The position numbers and the translations under genes are program-made. Source: Amycolatopsis cihanbeyliensis (GTDB lineage Bacteria > Actinomycetota > Actinomycetes > Mycobacteriales > Pseudonocardiaceae). Taken from it: a stretch of DNA of 64,000 bases. This document shows, in pieces, positions 30,633-41,900 of this stretch (position 1 is the stretch's first letter; each line of letters begins with the position of its first letter). The stretch spans positions 62,001 to 126,000 of the forward strand of contig NZ_VFML01000001.1 of the NCBI RefSeq assembly GCF_006715045.1, given 5' to 3'. The notes below the pieces were generated by a model. It did no database searches. It saw only the letters and a program-made list of their open reading frames with translations, and was not told the DNA's origin.

Positions 30633-31405
30633 GCGCACGCCTGACCGCGCGGGAACTCACCCTCGGCTACGGCGAGCGGGTGGTGTCGACGCGGCTCAGC
30701 CTGGACGTCCCGGACGGTGCCTTCACCGCGATCGTCGGGCCCAACGCCTGCGGGAAGTCGACCCTGCTACGCGCCTTCGTCCGGCTGCTGCGCCCCGACG
30801 ACGGGCAGGTGCGGTTCGACGAGCGGGAGGTGAGTGCGTACCAGCCGAAGGCGCTGGCCCGCTCGCTGGGCTTCCTGCCGCAGGACCCGCTGGCGCCGGA
30901 GAACATCAGGGTGCGCCAGCTCGTCGCCCGCGGGCGCTTCCCGCACCAGCCGTTCCTGTCGACCTGGTCGGCGGCGGACGAGTGCGCGGTCGCCGAGGCC
31001 ATGTCCGATGCGGGCGTGGCCGACCTGGCCGACCGGCCCGTGCACGAGCTGTCCGGCGGGCAGCGGCAGCGTGCGTGGGTCGCGATGGTGCTGGCCCAGC
31101 AGACGCCGTACCTGCTGCTCGACGAGCCGACGTCCTTTTTGGACATCACGCACCAGTACCAGTTGCTCGGCCTGCTCGCCAGGCTGCGCGACGAGGGCCG
31201 CACGGTGATCACGGTGCTGCACGACATCAACCAGGCCTGCCGGTTCGCCGATCACGTCGTCGCGATGCGAGACGGCCGCGTCGTCGCCGAGGGGAAGGCG
31301 GCGGACATCGTGGACGCGGAGCTGCTGAAGGAGGTCTTCGACCTGCCCAGCATCGTCGTCCCGGACCCGGTGACCGGCACCCCCATGGTCGTGCCGACGC
31401 TGTGA
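30629..31405 (+). CDS. Iron-siderophore ABC transporter ATPase
   Basis: A 258-residue FepC-type ATPase. Walker A is GPNACGKST (usually GPNGCGKST), followed by the Q-loop LGFLPQ, the signature LSGGQRQRAW, Walker B LLLDEP and the H-loop TVLHDINQ. It powers the two upstream permeases. The ATG overlaps the previous stop, making a four-gene coupled importer operon. Confidence 0.94.
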   Translation: MSARLTARELTLGYGERVVSTRLSLDVPDGAFTAIVGPNACGKSTLLRAFVRLLRPDDGQVRFDEREVSAYQPKALARSLGFLPQDPLAPENIRVRQLVARGRFPHQPFLSTWSAADECAVAEAMSDAGVADLADRPVHELSGGQRQRAWVAMVLAQQTPYLLLDEPTSFLDITHQYQLLGLLARLRDEGRTVITVLHDINQACRFADHVVAMRDGRVVAEGKAADIVDAELLKEVFDLPSIVVPDPVTGTPMVVPTL

Positions 31406-31554
31406 GCGTTGACGGACTGGATGGACGCGGAGACGAATGCTGGACGACCACCGGAGGACGCCCGAGCAGGTTGCCGAGCGGTGGAACCACGAGCGCTCGG
31501 TACTGACTACCCTGGCGCCATCCAGTCGAACCTACGAAATGTCCCTATTCACCG

Positions 31555-31884
31555 TCAGCACTTCCGTGCTACAGCTCCATGATCAGGATCGACCTGCGGC
31601 CACCGAATCTCACGGTCCGGATGTTCGGTTTCCTCGGCCCGCCGCCGGTCTCGCTCCACCAGTTCCGCGACCGATATGCGACCTGACTCGCGCAGGCCAT
31701 TCTCCCAACGGAGGAGCTGCAAGCGTCGTCGTGCGCGTACCCACTGCCGGATGCCGAGCGCCAGCCCGTACACCGCTGGCGGTGCCGTGGTCACCAGCAC
31801 CAGCACCAGCACCAGCACCAGCACCAGCCACGCCAGCGGTAGCTCAGACGACGGCTCGGGGTTCGGCGATTCACCGTCGGGTGA
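31555..31884 (-). CDS. Possible small membrane protein with a Leu-Val repeat helix
   Basis: A minus-strand frame encodes a membrane segment LAWLVLVLVLVLVLVTTAPP followed by a basic, then highly charged cytoplasmic tail (RRLQLLRWENGLRESGRISV and ERDRRRAEETEHPDREI). The tail looks like real protein. The membrane helix is built from the hexamer repeat at 31792-31829. No convincing start codon is seen; the open frame extends to 32109, antisense to the toxin relic. The 480 bases between the ATPase gene and that relic contain nothing else recognisable. Confidence 0.3.
   Translation of the reverse strand, partial: SPDGESPNPEPSSELPLAWLVLVLVLVLVLVTTAPPAVYGLALGIRQWVRARRRLQLLRWENGLRESGRISVAELVERDRRRAEETEHPDREIRWPQVDPDHGAVARKC
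31792..31829. repeat. Hexanucleotide tandem repeat (CACCAG), about six copies
   Basis: CACCAG is repeated about six times without interruption. In the minus-strand frame it encodes alternating Leu and Val. Such tracts expand and contract by replication slippage, so its length probably varies between strains. Confidence 0.8.
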
Positions 31885-32370
31885 TACCCGTGCACTGCTG
31901 TCGTGTCTGACGGTGCTCGCCAAGCTGGCCGAAGCGGCGGAATAGCTCAACACGGCGCTGGCGACCTGGGACGAGGTCAGTGCCGGCCTCCGCGTGTTGC
32001 AAGGAACGAACGATCCCGAGGCCCAACAGCTCCTGGCGAACCACGGCATCGGCCGTGACCAACTGCTCCAGATGCAAGAGACGCTGGAACGTTGCATCGA
32101 GCAGACCAAGAACTACGGGCACAGCATCGGGGTAGACCGGGCACCCGCGGCTGGCAGCGGTCCGGCGCCCCGAGACGCACCTCCGGTGTCTGGCACGCCG
32201 AGATCGAGATCAACCGGCCAGTATGCGGAACTACCCCAAAGGATCGGCAGTGGATGGAGACGTGCGACAAGCAGCTACCAAGGTTCCTGCCGCCGGGGTG
32301 GACACTGACCGTCAAGGACGGGTCGAGCCCCATAGGCAGGAAGTACGTCGGGCGAGAGGTGGAGGAATGA
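31885..32370 (+). pseudogene. Broken DddA-like (SCP1.201-type) deaminase toxin
   Basis: Two pieces of one gene are visible. The first reads LAKLAEAAE, then an in-frame TAG at 31943, then LNTALATWDEVSAGLRVLQG and a helical segment to EQTKNYGHSIG. This is the N-terminal coiled region common in actinobacterial SCP1.201-like proteins. After a frame change between about 32,130 and 32,190 the second reads HAEIEINRPVCG, a Cys, then LPRFLPPGWTLTVKDG, like the C-terminal strand of DddA-type cytidine deaminases. The part with the catalytic His-x-Glu appears to be deleted. The gene should make no active toxin. Its TGA overlaps the ATG of the intact immunity gene. Family assignment is from remembered sequence patterns. 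Confidence 0.6.
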
Positions 32371-32786
32371 GCATTACCGCAGGCTGGGTCGTGATCCACA
32401 ACGACGGCACCTACGACGGCATGAACACGACCCTGGAGACGCCCGAGGACGTTGCGGGGTTCGTGAACAAGGTCGCGGCTGCGGACCCGTATGTCGACTC
32501 CATCCGCATGATCCACAACGACCGTCCGCTCGAGAATGCGGAGCAAGGCTTCACCGATCACGATGTGTTCGCTGCCGTGGCAGACGGGTTCGGCTACCTC
32601 AGTCACCAAGATCGGGACAACGCCAAGGCGTTCCCACTCGGCGAGCCGGATTCAGCGGGGTGCGAGTTTGACGACGAAGACTTCCCCGCGGGGTCGGGAC
32701 TGCCGCTGGACCAGTTCACCGCCGCGCTTGTGGAGTTCCTGCACACCGCCAAGCGGCCGACCAACGTCCAGTGGACGATCCGGTGA
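32367..32786 (+). CDS. Imm1-like immunity protein
   Basis: A 139-residue acidic soluble protein starting MSITAGWVVIHNDGTYDGMN and ending RPTNVQWTIR. Layout and position agree with Imm1-family immunity proteins that neutralise DddA-like deaminases. GGAGG precedes the ATG, which overlaps the toxin relic's stop. It is uninterrupted although its toxin is broken. It may persist as protection against incoming toxins of related strains. Confidence 0.6.
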   Translation: MSITAGWVVIHNDGTYDGMNTTLETPEDVAGFVNKVAAADPYVDSIRMIHNDRPLENAEQGFTDHDVFAAVADGFGYLSHQDRDNAKAFPLGEPDSAGCEFDDEDFPAGSGLPLDQFTAALVEFLHTAKRPTNVQWTIR

Positions 32787-32874
32787 TCGCCGTGTGGCGC
32801 GTCTCATCGGGTCGCGATCTTTCCGCGTAGTCCGGATCGCGGAGTAACTCACGTCCTAACCCCGACCGTGCGTG

Positions 32875-32893
32875 TTAGGTTAGCCTACGTTTC
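32875..32893. promoter_or_regulatory. Iron box upstream of the siderophore NRPS
   Basis: TTAGGTTAGCCTACGTTTC has a perfect left half-site of the IdeR/DmdR box (TTAGGTTAG); the right half is degenerate. A CCTAAC (32855) and GTTAGG (32874) pair just upstream adds inverted symmetry. It lies 49 bases before the NRPS start. Together with the boxes at 20784 and 27560 it marks the third iron-controlled unit. Confidence 0.6.
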
Positions 32894-32941
32894 TCTCTGG
32901 GGATCGAAGGCTGAGCACTCCGACGAGTCGAGGAGCGTGAG

Positions 32942-35900
32942 TTGAGCACTGCCCGCGTCCAGTCCCGCAGGCCCGCCGAGGCGCCTGCCGAAGAGTTTCT
33001 CGCGCTGACCAGTGCGCAGCTCGGCATCTGGAACGCGCAACGGCTGGAGCCGGACTCGCGGGACTACCTGGTCGGGGATGTGCTGGAGATCTCCGGCGAG
33101 GCCCCGATCGACGTCCGGTTGCTGGCCGAGGCGATGCGGGCGACCACCGAGGAGGCGGAGAGCCTGCGGCTGCGGGTGTTCGAGACGCCGGACGGCCCGC
33201 GCCAGCTCGTCTCCGACGAGCCCGTGGCGCTGCCCGAGGTGGTCGACCTGCGGGCCGAGGCCGATCCGCTCGCGGCCGCGCACGCACGGGTGGAAGCCGA
33301 GCGGCACCGGGCCGCGGAGGCCTGCCGGGGGATGGTGGACCGCAGGCTGTACGCGCAGACGATCATCCGCCTTTCCGCGTGCACGGTCTGGTACACCCAG
33401 CTCGGGCACCACCTGATCTTCGACGGCTACACCGCCGCCATGCTGTCCCGGCGCACCGCCGCCCACTACACCGCGCTCGTGCGGGGCACCGAGGCCCCGC
33501 CGTCGAGTTTCGGCAGGTTCGCCGACCTGGTGGAGGCCGACCGGGCCTACCTGGCCGGCGAGCAGTTCGAGCGGGACCGCGCGTACTGGCGCGACCAGCT
33601 CACCCCGCTGCCCGAGCTGAGCGACCGGCAGACGCCGATGACCGGCCCGCCGGAGCGCACCCTGACCGCCCGTGCCGAGCTGCCGCCGGAGGAGGTCGCC
33701 CGGCTGCGGGCGGCCGCCGACGCGGCCGGTACCACCTGGGGCGAGGCGCTGATCGCCTGCTACGCCGCCTTCCTGCACCGGCTGCGGGGCGAAACCGACA
33801 TCGTCTTCGCGTTCCCGCTGATGTGCCGCACCGGCTCCACCGAGCTGCGCACCCCGGCCATGGCGGTGAACGTGCTGCCGCTGCGGGTCACGGTCCGCGG
33901 GGGCGACCGGCTGGACGAGCTGAGCGGGCGGGTCGCTGCCGTCATCAGGGAGATGCGTGCCCACCAGCGCTACCGCGGCGAGAACCTGCCGCAGGACCTG
34001 GGCGTGCCGGGAGCCGGCGCGCTGCTGCACGGGCGGGGAGTCAACCTCAAGGCGTTCGACCTCGAGCTCGACTTCGCCGGGTCCACCGGCGTGATGCGCA
34101 ACGTCGCGGGCGGCCCACCGGAGGACATGGGGCTGAGCGTGCTGCCCACCCGGGACGGCGGCCTGCTGCTCGGCTTCGAGGTCGACGCCAGGGGCAACGA
34201 CCAGGTCGGGGTGGATCGCAGGCTGGCCGTGCTGCGCGACCTGCTCGCCGGCCTGACCGCGCCGGACGCGCCCGCGGTGGGCCAGGTCGAGCTGCTCGAA
34301 CCCGCGGAACGCGCCCGGCTGCTGGAGGACTGGACGGCGCCCGCGCTGCCGGGGTCGCCCGAGGACGTGCCCGCGGTACTCGCGGAGCTCGCCGCCGCGC
34401 GGCCGGAGCGGACCGCGCTGGTGCACGGCAGGCGGCGACTCGCCACCGGCGAGCTCGCCGACCGGGTGCACCGCCTGGCCAGGGCGTTGCTGGCCAGGGG
34501 AGTAGGGCCGGATGACGTGGTGGCGCTCGCCCTGCCCCGGTCGGTCGAGCTGGTCGTCGCGCTGCTCGCGGTGCTGGACGCGGGCGCAGCGTACCTGCCG
34601 CTGGACACCGAGCACCCGCCCGAGCGGCTGGGCGAGCTGGTCGCCGACGCCCGGCCCGCGCTCCTGCTGGCCACCGCGGATTCCCCGGAGCTCGAGCCGG
34701 GCGAGGCCGGGCTGCTCCGCCTGGACGCCGCGGACACGCGCGCGGAGCTGGCCACGCTGTCCGGCGAACCGCTGTCTCCCGCCGAGCTGGCCGCGCCGCG
34801 GCACCCGGAACACCTGGCGTACCTCATCTACACCTCGGGTTCCACCGGGCGCCCCAAGGGGGTGCTGGGCCGGTCCGGCGGGCTGGCCGCGTTGCTGCAC
34901 CACCACCGCGCCACGGTGGTGGCCGAGGCGGAACGGGCCACGGGGCGGCCGCTGCGTGCCGCGCACACCTACTCCTTCGCCTTCGACTCCTCGCTCGACC
35001 AGCTGATCTGGCTGCTCTGCGGGCACGAGCTGCACCTCTACGACGCCGAGACCACCCGCGACGCCGACGCCCTGCTCGCCGCCTACCTGCGGGACCGGAT
35101 CGACGTCGTGGACACCACCCCCTCGATGGCCGCCCCGCTGCTCGAGGCGGGCCTGCTCACCGCCGACCACCGGCCATCCCTGCTCGTGCTCGGCGGCGAG
35201 GCCACCCCGGAAACGCTGTGGCGCCGGGTCGCGGCGGCCGGGATCCCGGCCCGCAACATGTACGGCCCCACCGAGGCCGCGGTGGACAGCGCCACCGCCC
35301 GGATCGACGGCGGCGAACCGACCATCGGCCACCCGCTGGCGGGCACCCGGGTCTACCTGCTGGACAACGCCCTGCGGCCGGTGCCGCACGGGACCCGCGG
35401 CGAGCTGTACCTCGCCGGGCCGCATCTGGCCCGCGGTTACGCGAACCAGCCGGGCGTCACCGCGGAGCGGTTCATCGCGGACCCGTGGGGGAGCCCCGAG
35501 GATACCGCGGCGCGAAGCGCCTCGATGGGGGGCGGTGGCCGGGTGACGGGTGGGCGGGCCTACCGCACCGGGGACCTGGCGCGCTGGGTGCCCGGCCGAG
35601 GGCTGGAGTACCTCGGCCGCGCCGACGGGCAGGTCAAGATCCGCGGCCACCGGGTGGAGACCGGGGAGGTCGAGGCCGCGCTGGGCGCGGTGCCCGGAGT
35701 GAGCGCGGCCGCCGCCGTGGTCCGCACCGACGGCGACCGCACCCGGCTGGTCGGCTACGTGGTGCCCGCGAGCTCCGGGACCGAGCTGACCGCAGACTCG
35801 GTGCGTGCCACGCTCGCCGAGCGGGTACCGGACCATCTGGTACCCGCGGCCGTGGTGTTGCTGGACGAACTGCCGGTCACCAGCAACGGCAAGCTGGATC

Positions 35901-38900
35901 GCGCCGCCCTGCCCGCACCACCCGCCACCGGCGGCGGCCGGGCCGCGAGCACGGAGCGGGAGCGGGTGCTGTGCGAGGCCGTCGCCGAGGTGTTCGGCCT
36001 GGAGCGGGTCGGCGTCGAGGACGACTTCTTCGCTCTCGGCGGGGACAGCATCACCGCCATCACCGTGAGCAGCAGGCTGCGGGCACGCGGACTGGAGCTG
36101 CGGCCGCGGGACCTGCTGGCGCGGCGCAGCCTCGCCGCGCTGGCGGCCGCGAGCAGGGAGATCGACGGCGACACCGCCGCGCCGCCGGACGAGGCGACCG
36201 GACCCGTGCCCGCCCCGCCGATCGTGCGCGCCCTGCTCGACCCGCACCCGGACATCGACGCGGTGGCCGGGTACGCGCAGTGGACCGCGCTGCGCCTGGA
36301 CGGCGAACTCGCACCGGCCGACCTGCTCGAGGGTGTGCGGGCGGTGCTGGACCGGCACGACGCGCTCCGGCTGCGGGGAGACCGCACCGGACTGGTCGTC
36401 CGGCCGCGGGGAGCGGTGGACGCCGCCGCGGTGGTGAGCGAGGCGCACACCGGCGAGGTGGCGGAACTGGCCGAGCGGCTGGCCGGTTCCCTCGACCCGC
36501 GCTCCGGTGACCTGCTGCGCGTGGCCCTGCTGCGCACCCCGCGCGGCGAGCCGGACCGGCTGGTCGTGGTCGCGCACCACCTGGTGATCGACGGGGTGTC
36601 CTGGCGCATCCTGCTGCCCGACCTGCACACGGCCTGCGTGGGCGGGGCGCGGGACCTCGCGCCGGGCACGACCTCGTGGCGCAGGCACGCCACCCTGCTC
36701 GCCGAGCAGGGTGAGACCGGCGCCCGCCGGGCCGAGCTGGACTACTGGCGCCAGGCGCTGGAGGGCACCCGCATCGGCGAGCGGGCGCTGGACCGGACCC
36801 GGGACACCGTGGCCACCGCCCACCGGTCCACCACGGTCGCCTCCGCGGAGACGACCGAGGCGGTGCTGGGCACGCTGCCGGCGGCCTACCGCGCCGGGGT
36901 GGACGAGGTGCTGCTCGCCGCGCTGGTGCTGGCGCTGCGGGACTGGGGTGTGCCGGCGGGGGAGGCGGTGACCGTCACCATGGAGGGCCACGGGCGGGAA
37001 CATCTCGACCTCTCCCGCACCATCGGCTGGTTCACCGCCGAGTACCCGGTACGCGTGGCCACCGGAGCCTCGCCGGAGGGCACCGACCCGGACCGGCTGC
37101 TGCGCGCGGCCAAGGAGGCCAAGCGGGGTGTCCCGGACGGCGGGATCGGCTACGGGGTACTGCGCCATCTCGACCCGGAGACCCGGCCACGGCTGGCGGA
37201 CATCCCGCCACCCGACGTGCTGCTGAACTACCTCGGCCGGTTCGCCCCGCTGCCCGGCACCGGATGGCACCTGCCGGAACGCGACGCCTTCGCGGTACTC
37301 GAGCCCGCGGGCAAGGCGCTGGAGCAGGTGCTGGCGCTGAACTGCTTCGTGCACGAGGAGGATTCGCCCCGGATCGCGGTGGAGTGGACCGCGGCGGGGG
37401 AGGTGCTCGACCGGGGCACCGTGGCCGGCCTCCAACGGGCGTGGGAGGCCGCGCTGGACACCCTGGCCGCCCACGCCGAGCGGATCGGGCCGGACGGCGG
37501 CGGGCTCACCCCCTCGGACCTGCCGCTGGTGGAGATCGACCAGGACACCATCGACGCGCTGGAACGGCGGCACCGCATCGCGGAGGTACTGCCCGCCACC
37601 GCGCTGCAGGCCGGGCTGTCCTTCCACACGCTGGTGCGCGACGACGAGGACACCGACGTCTACGTCGTCCAGGCGGTGACCGAACTGGCCGGCGAGCTGG
37701 ACGCCGGGCGGCTGGCCGCCGCGGCCGGGGAACTGCTGCGGCGGCACCCCGCGCTGCGGATGTACCTCGCGACCACGGCGGGCGGCGAGATCGTCCAGGT
37801 GATCCCCGCCGAGGTCGAGCTGGACTGGCGGCGACTCGACCTGTCCGGCCGGGCCGAGGAGTTCGCCGAGCACGCTCGCGCCGAGCTGGAACGTCCCTTC
37901 GACCCCGGCGAGCCGCCGCTGATCCGCTTCCTGCTGTGCACGCTCGGTCCGGCGGACCACCGGCTGGCCATCACCAACCACCACGCGCTGCTGGACGGGT
38001 GGTCGATGCCACTGGTCGGCCGCACGCTGCTGGCGATCTACGCCGAACTCGGCGGCGGCCCAGCGGTGCCGGCCGCGGCCGGGTTGCCGGAGTACTTCCG
38101 GTGGCTGGCGAGTAGGGACCGGGATGCCTCGCCGCGAGCCTGGCGGGAGGCACTGTCCGGAGTGGACGAGGGCACCCGGCTCGCTCCGGCCGCCGCCGGG
38201 GCCGCGGTCGAGCGGCCGGACCGGGTGTCGATCCCGCTGGGCGTGGAGTTCAGCGAGCGCCTGCGCGCCTTCGCCCGCGAGCGCGGGATCACCCTGACCG
38301 CCGTGCTGCAGACCGCGTGGGGGCTGCTGCTCGGCAGGCTCACCGGGCGGCGGGACGTGCTGTTCGGTTGCCCGGTCTCCGGAAGGCCGGCCGAGGTCGA
38401 CGGCGTGGAGTCGATGATCGGTCAGCTCGGCAACACCATCCCGGTCCGCGTCCGGCACCACCCCGCGGACACCGCCGCCCGGGTACTCGCCGAGGTGCAC
38501 GCGGACAACGTCGCGCTGGCCGAGCACCACCACGTCGGCCTGCCGGACATCCAGCGGCTCGCGGGGGTCGGCGACCTGTTCGACACGATGCTGGTGATGG
38601 AGAACTTCCCGCTGTCCAGCCGGCGGCGGACCCCGCTCGCGCCGGGACTGGACCTGGCAGGGGTGGACATCACCGACGCCACCCACTACCCGCTCACCGT
38701 CATCGTGATCCCCGAGGACGAGATCGTGGTCGGCCTCGGCTACCAGCCGCGGGCGTTCGACGGGGCCACCATCCGCGCCTACGGCCGCTGGTTGCACAAC
38801 CTGCTGCGGGAGATCGTCGCCGACCCGGGCCGGCCGGTGGCCCGGTTGCCGACGCTCGACCCGGCGGAGCACGACCGGTTGCTGCGCACCGGAACCGGGG

Positions 38901-41900
38901 ACCTGCCTGCCCGGCCGCGGCAGAGCTGCTTGGACACCTTCGCCGGCTGGGTGCGCCGCAAGCCCGCGGCGGAGGCGGTGGTGTGCCGCGACCGGAGCCT
39001 GACCTACGCGGAGCTGGACCGCCGGTCGAGCCGCCTCGCGCACGCGTTGATCGAACGCGGCGTGCGGCCCCAGGACCCGGTCGCCGTCCTGCTCGGGCGC
39101 GAGGTCGAGATGGTGATCGCCCTGTTCGGCGTGCTCAAGGCGGGCGCGGTGTACGTGCCGATGGACGCCGACTACCCGGCTGAGCGCCTCGCCTACATGC
39201 TTGCGGACATCGCCCCGGCCGCGGCGGTGACCACCGGCGAGGACCTGCCCGCCGCGCGGGAGACCCCGGTGTTGCGGCTGGACCACCCTGGCACCCTCGG
39301 CGAGCTCGACCGGACGTCCGCATGGGACACCGATCCCGCCTGGGCCCGGCGCGGGCTCACCGCGGACGCGCTGGCCTACGTCATCTACACCTCGGGCACC
39401 ACCGGGCGTCCGAAGGGTGTCGCCGTGCCGCACCGTGGGGTGCCCGACCTGATCGCGTTGCAGGAGGACGTCGTCGGGGTCACCGAGCACGACCGGTACC
39501 TGCACTTCGCCTCGACCAGCTTCGACGTGGCCTTCTGGCAGTTCATGGTGCCCCTGCTGTCCGGAGGCACCTGCGTGATCGCACCGGAGGAGGTGCGGGT
39601 GCCCGGCGACGAACTGCTGGACTACATCACCGAGCACCGGGTGACCGGGGTGAACCTGCTGCCGTCCTTCCTCGCGGCGATGCCGGACGACGCGGGCGTG
39701 GACCCGGAGGTGTTCTTCGTGGTCGGTGCCGAACGCCTCGACCCCGAACTGGCCCGGCGCTGGGGTAACGGCCGCACGGCACTGTTCAACGCCTACGGCC
39801 CCACCGAGGTCACGATCAACTCGGTGACCTGGCGATACGATCCGGACGACCCGGGGCCCCTGCCCATCGGCAGGCCCGACCCGAACATCCGGGCCTATGT
39901 ACTGGATGGCGGGCTGCTGCCGGTCGGCTTCGGCGTACCGGGGGAGCTGTACCTCGGCGGGCCGGGGCTGGCCCGGGGCTACGTCGGCAGGCCGGGCCTG
40001 ACCGCGACGGCCTTCGTCGCCGATCCCTTCGGGGCACCCGGCGACCGCGCGTACCGTACCGGGGATCTGGTGTACTGGCGACCGGACGGGCAACTGGTGT
40101 TCCTCGGCCGGGCCGACCACCAGGTGAAGATCCGCGGCTTCCGGATCGAGCTCGGCGAGATCGAGACCGTGCTGACCCAGCACCCGGACGTGCGAGCCTG
40201 CGCCGTGGTCGTGCGCGAGGACCGGCCCGGCGAGCGCCGCCTCGTCGGCTACGTCATCCCCACCGACGACGCGAACCTGGACCCGGTGGCGGTGCGCGAT
40301 TACCTGGCCGGGGAACTGCCCGACCACATGGTTCCCACCGCGCTGGTGCCGCTGGACCGGCTGCCGCTCAGCCCCAGCGGCAAGCTCGACCGGACCGCGC
40401 TGCCCGCCCCGGACGCGAACCCGGCGACCCCGGCGCGCCCACCCGCCACCGAGGCGGAGGCCACCCTGCTCGAGGTGTTCCGCGAGGTGCTGGGCAGCAC
40501 GGAGGTCCACCTCGACGACGCCTTCTTCGACCTCGGTGGGGACAGCATCGTGTCGCTGCAGGTGGTCTCCCGCGCCCGGCGCACGGGGTTGACCCTGACC
40601 GCCAAGGACGTGTTCGAGGGACGTACCGTCGCCGGGATCGCGGCCCGCGCCGGAACAGCCGAGCAGGAAGTGGAGACCATCGAGGCACCCGCCGTCGGGG
40701 ACGCACCGCTCACCCCGGTCATGCGGGACCTGCTGCGCCGGTGCGCGGCGGGCGGGGCATCCGCCACCGGGTTCTGCCAGTGGATGGAGATCTGCGTTCC
40801 GGCCGACGGCAGCGAGCCGATGTGGCGGGCCACGCTGGACACGTTGCTGCAGCGGCACCCCGTGCTGCGGGCGCGGCTGGCGCGCACCGGAGCCGGGCCG
40901 GTGCTGCGGATCCCGCCCGCCGGCACGGTCACCGGGGCGGACGTGCTGGACCACGTGCGGGCCGGCGAGTCCGCCGACCTGCGTGCCCTGGTGGACAGCA
41001 GGATCACCGAGGTCCGGGAACGGATCGACCCGTGGACCGGGCCCCTGTTCCGGGCCGTGTGGGTGGACGCCGGGCGCGCGCGGCTCGGCCGGCTGGTGCT
41101 GATCGCGCACCATCTCGTGGTGGACGGCGTGTCCTGGCGCATCCTCCAGGAGAACCTGGCGTACTTCGGGCGCACCGGTCTCTCGTTCGGCGAGTCCTTC
41201 CTCGGCTGGACGCGGCAGCTGCGCGCGGCAGCGGACTCCCGGCGCCGGGAACTGCCGCACTGGCGACGGATGGCGGCCACGCCGCCGATCGCGGGGCGCG
41301 CACTCGACCCGGCGCGGGACACCGTGGCCACCGCCCGGCACCACGAGATCCGGATCGGCCCGGAGCCGACCCGGACGCTGCTCACCACCCTGCCCCAGGC
41401 CTACCGCACCACCCCGGACCCCGTGTTGCTCACCGCGCTGGTCCAGGCGACGCACCGCTGGCGCGGCACGGCCGAGCTGCTCGTCGCCATGGAGAGCCAC
41501 GGGCGCCCGCAGCACACGGCCGACCGCCGGGGTCCGGTCAATCTGACCGAGACCGTCGGCTGGTTCACCGCGGTCCATCCGGCCCGGCTCGAGCTGACCG
41601 GCCCCGGCCTGCCGGAGACGGTGAAGGCGGTCAAGGAGCGGCTGCACGCCACCGGCGACGGCCTCGGCTACGGCATCCTCACCACCGCGGGCCTCCTGCC
41701 CGAGGTGCACCCGGAGGTCGGCTGGAACTACCTCGGCCGGTTCCCCGAACGGCCGAGCGAGGAAACCTCGTGGCGGCGCCCGCCGGACGCGGACCCGCTC
41801 GGATCCGGGGGCAACGAGGACCTGCCGCTGCCGCACGGCCTGATGATCAACGCGCTGGCCGAGGACGGCTCACTCGGTGTCCGGTTCACCTGGCCCTCCG

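Noticed and set aside
32885..41836. 2983-codon open frame on the minus strand opposite the siderophore NRPS
   Set aside because: Same antisense artefact; low-complexity basic sequence and no recognisable fold, while the plus strand has complete C, A, PCP and E motifs.
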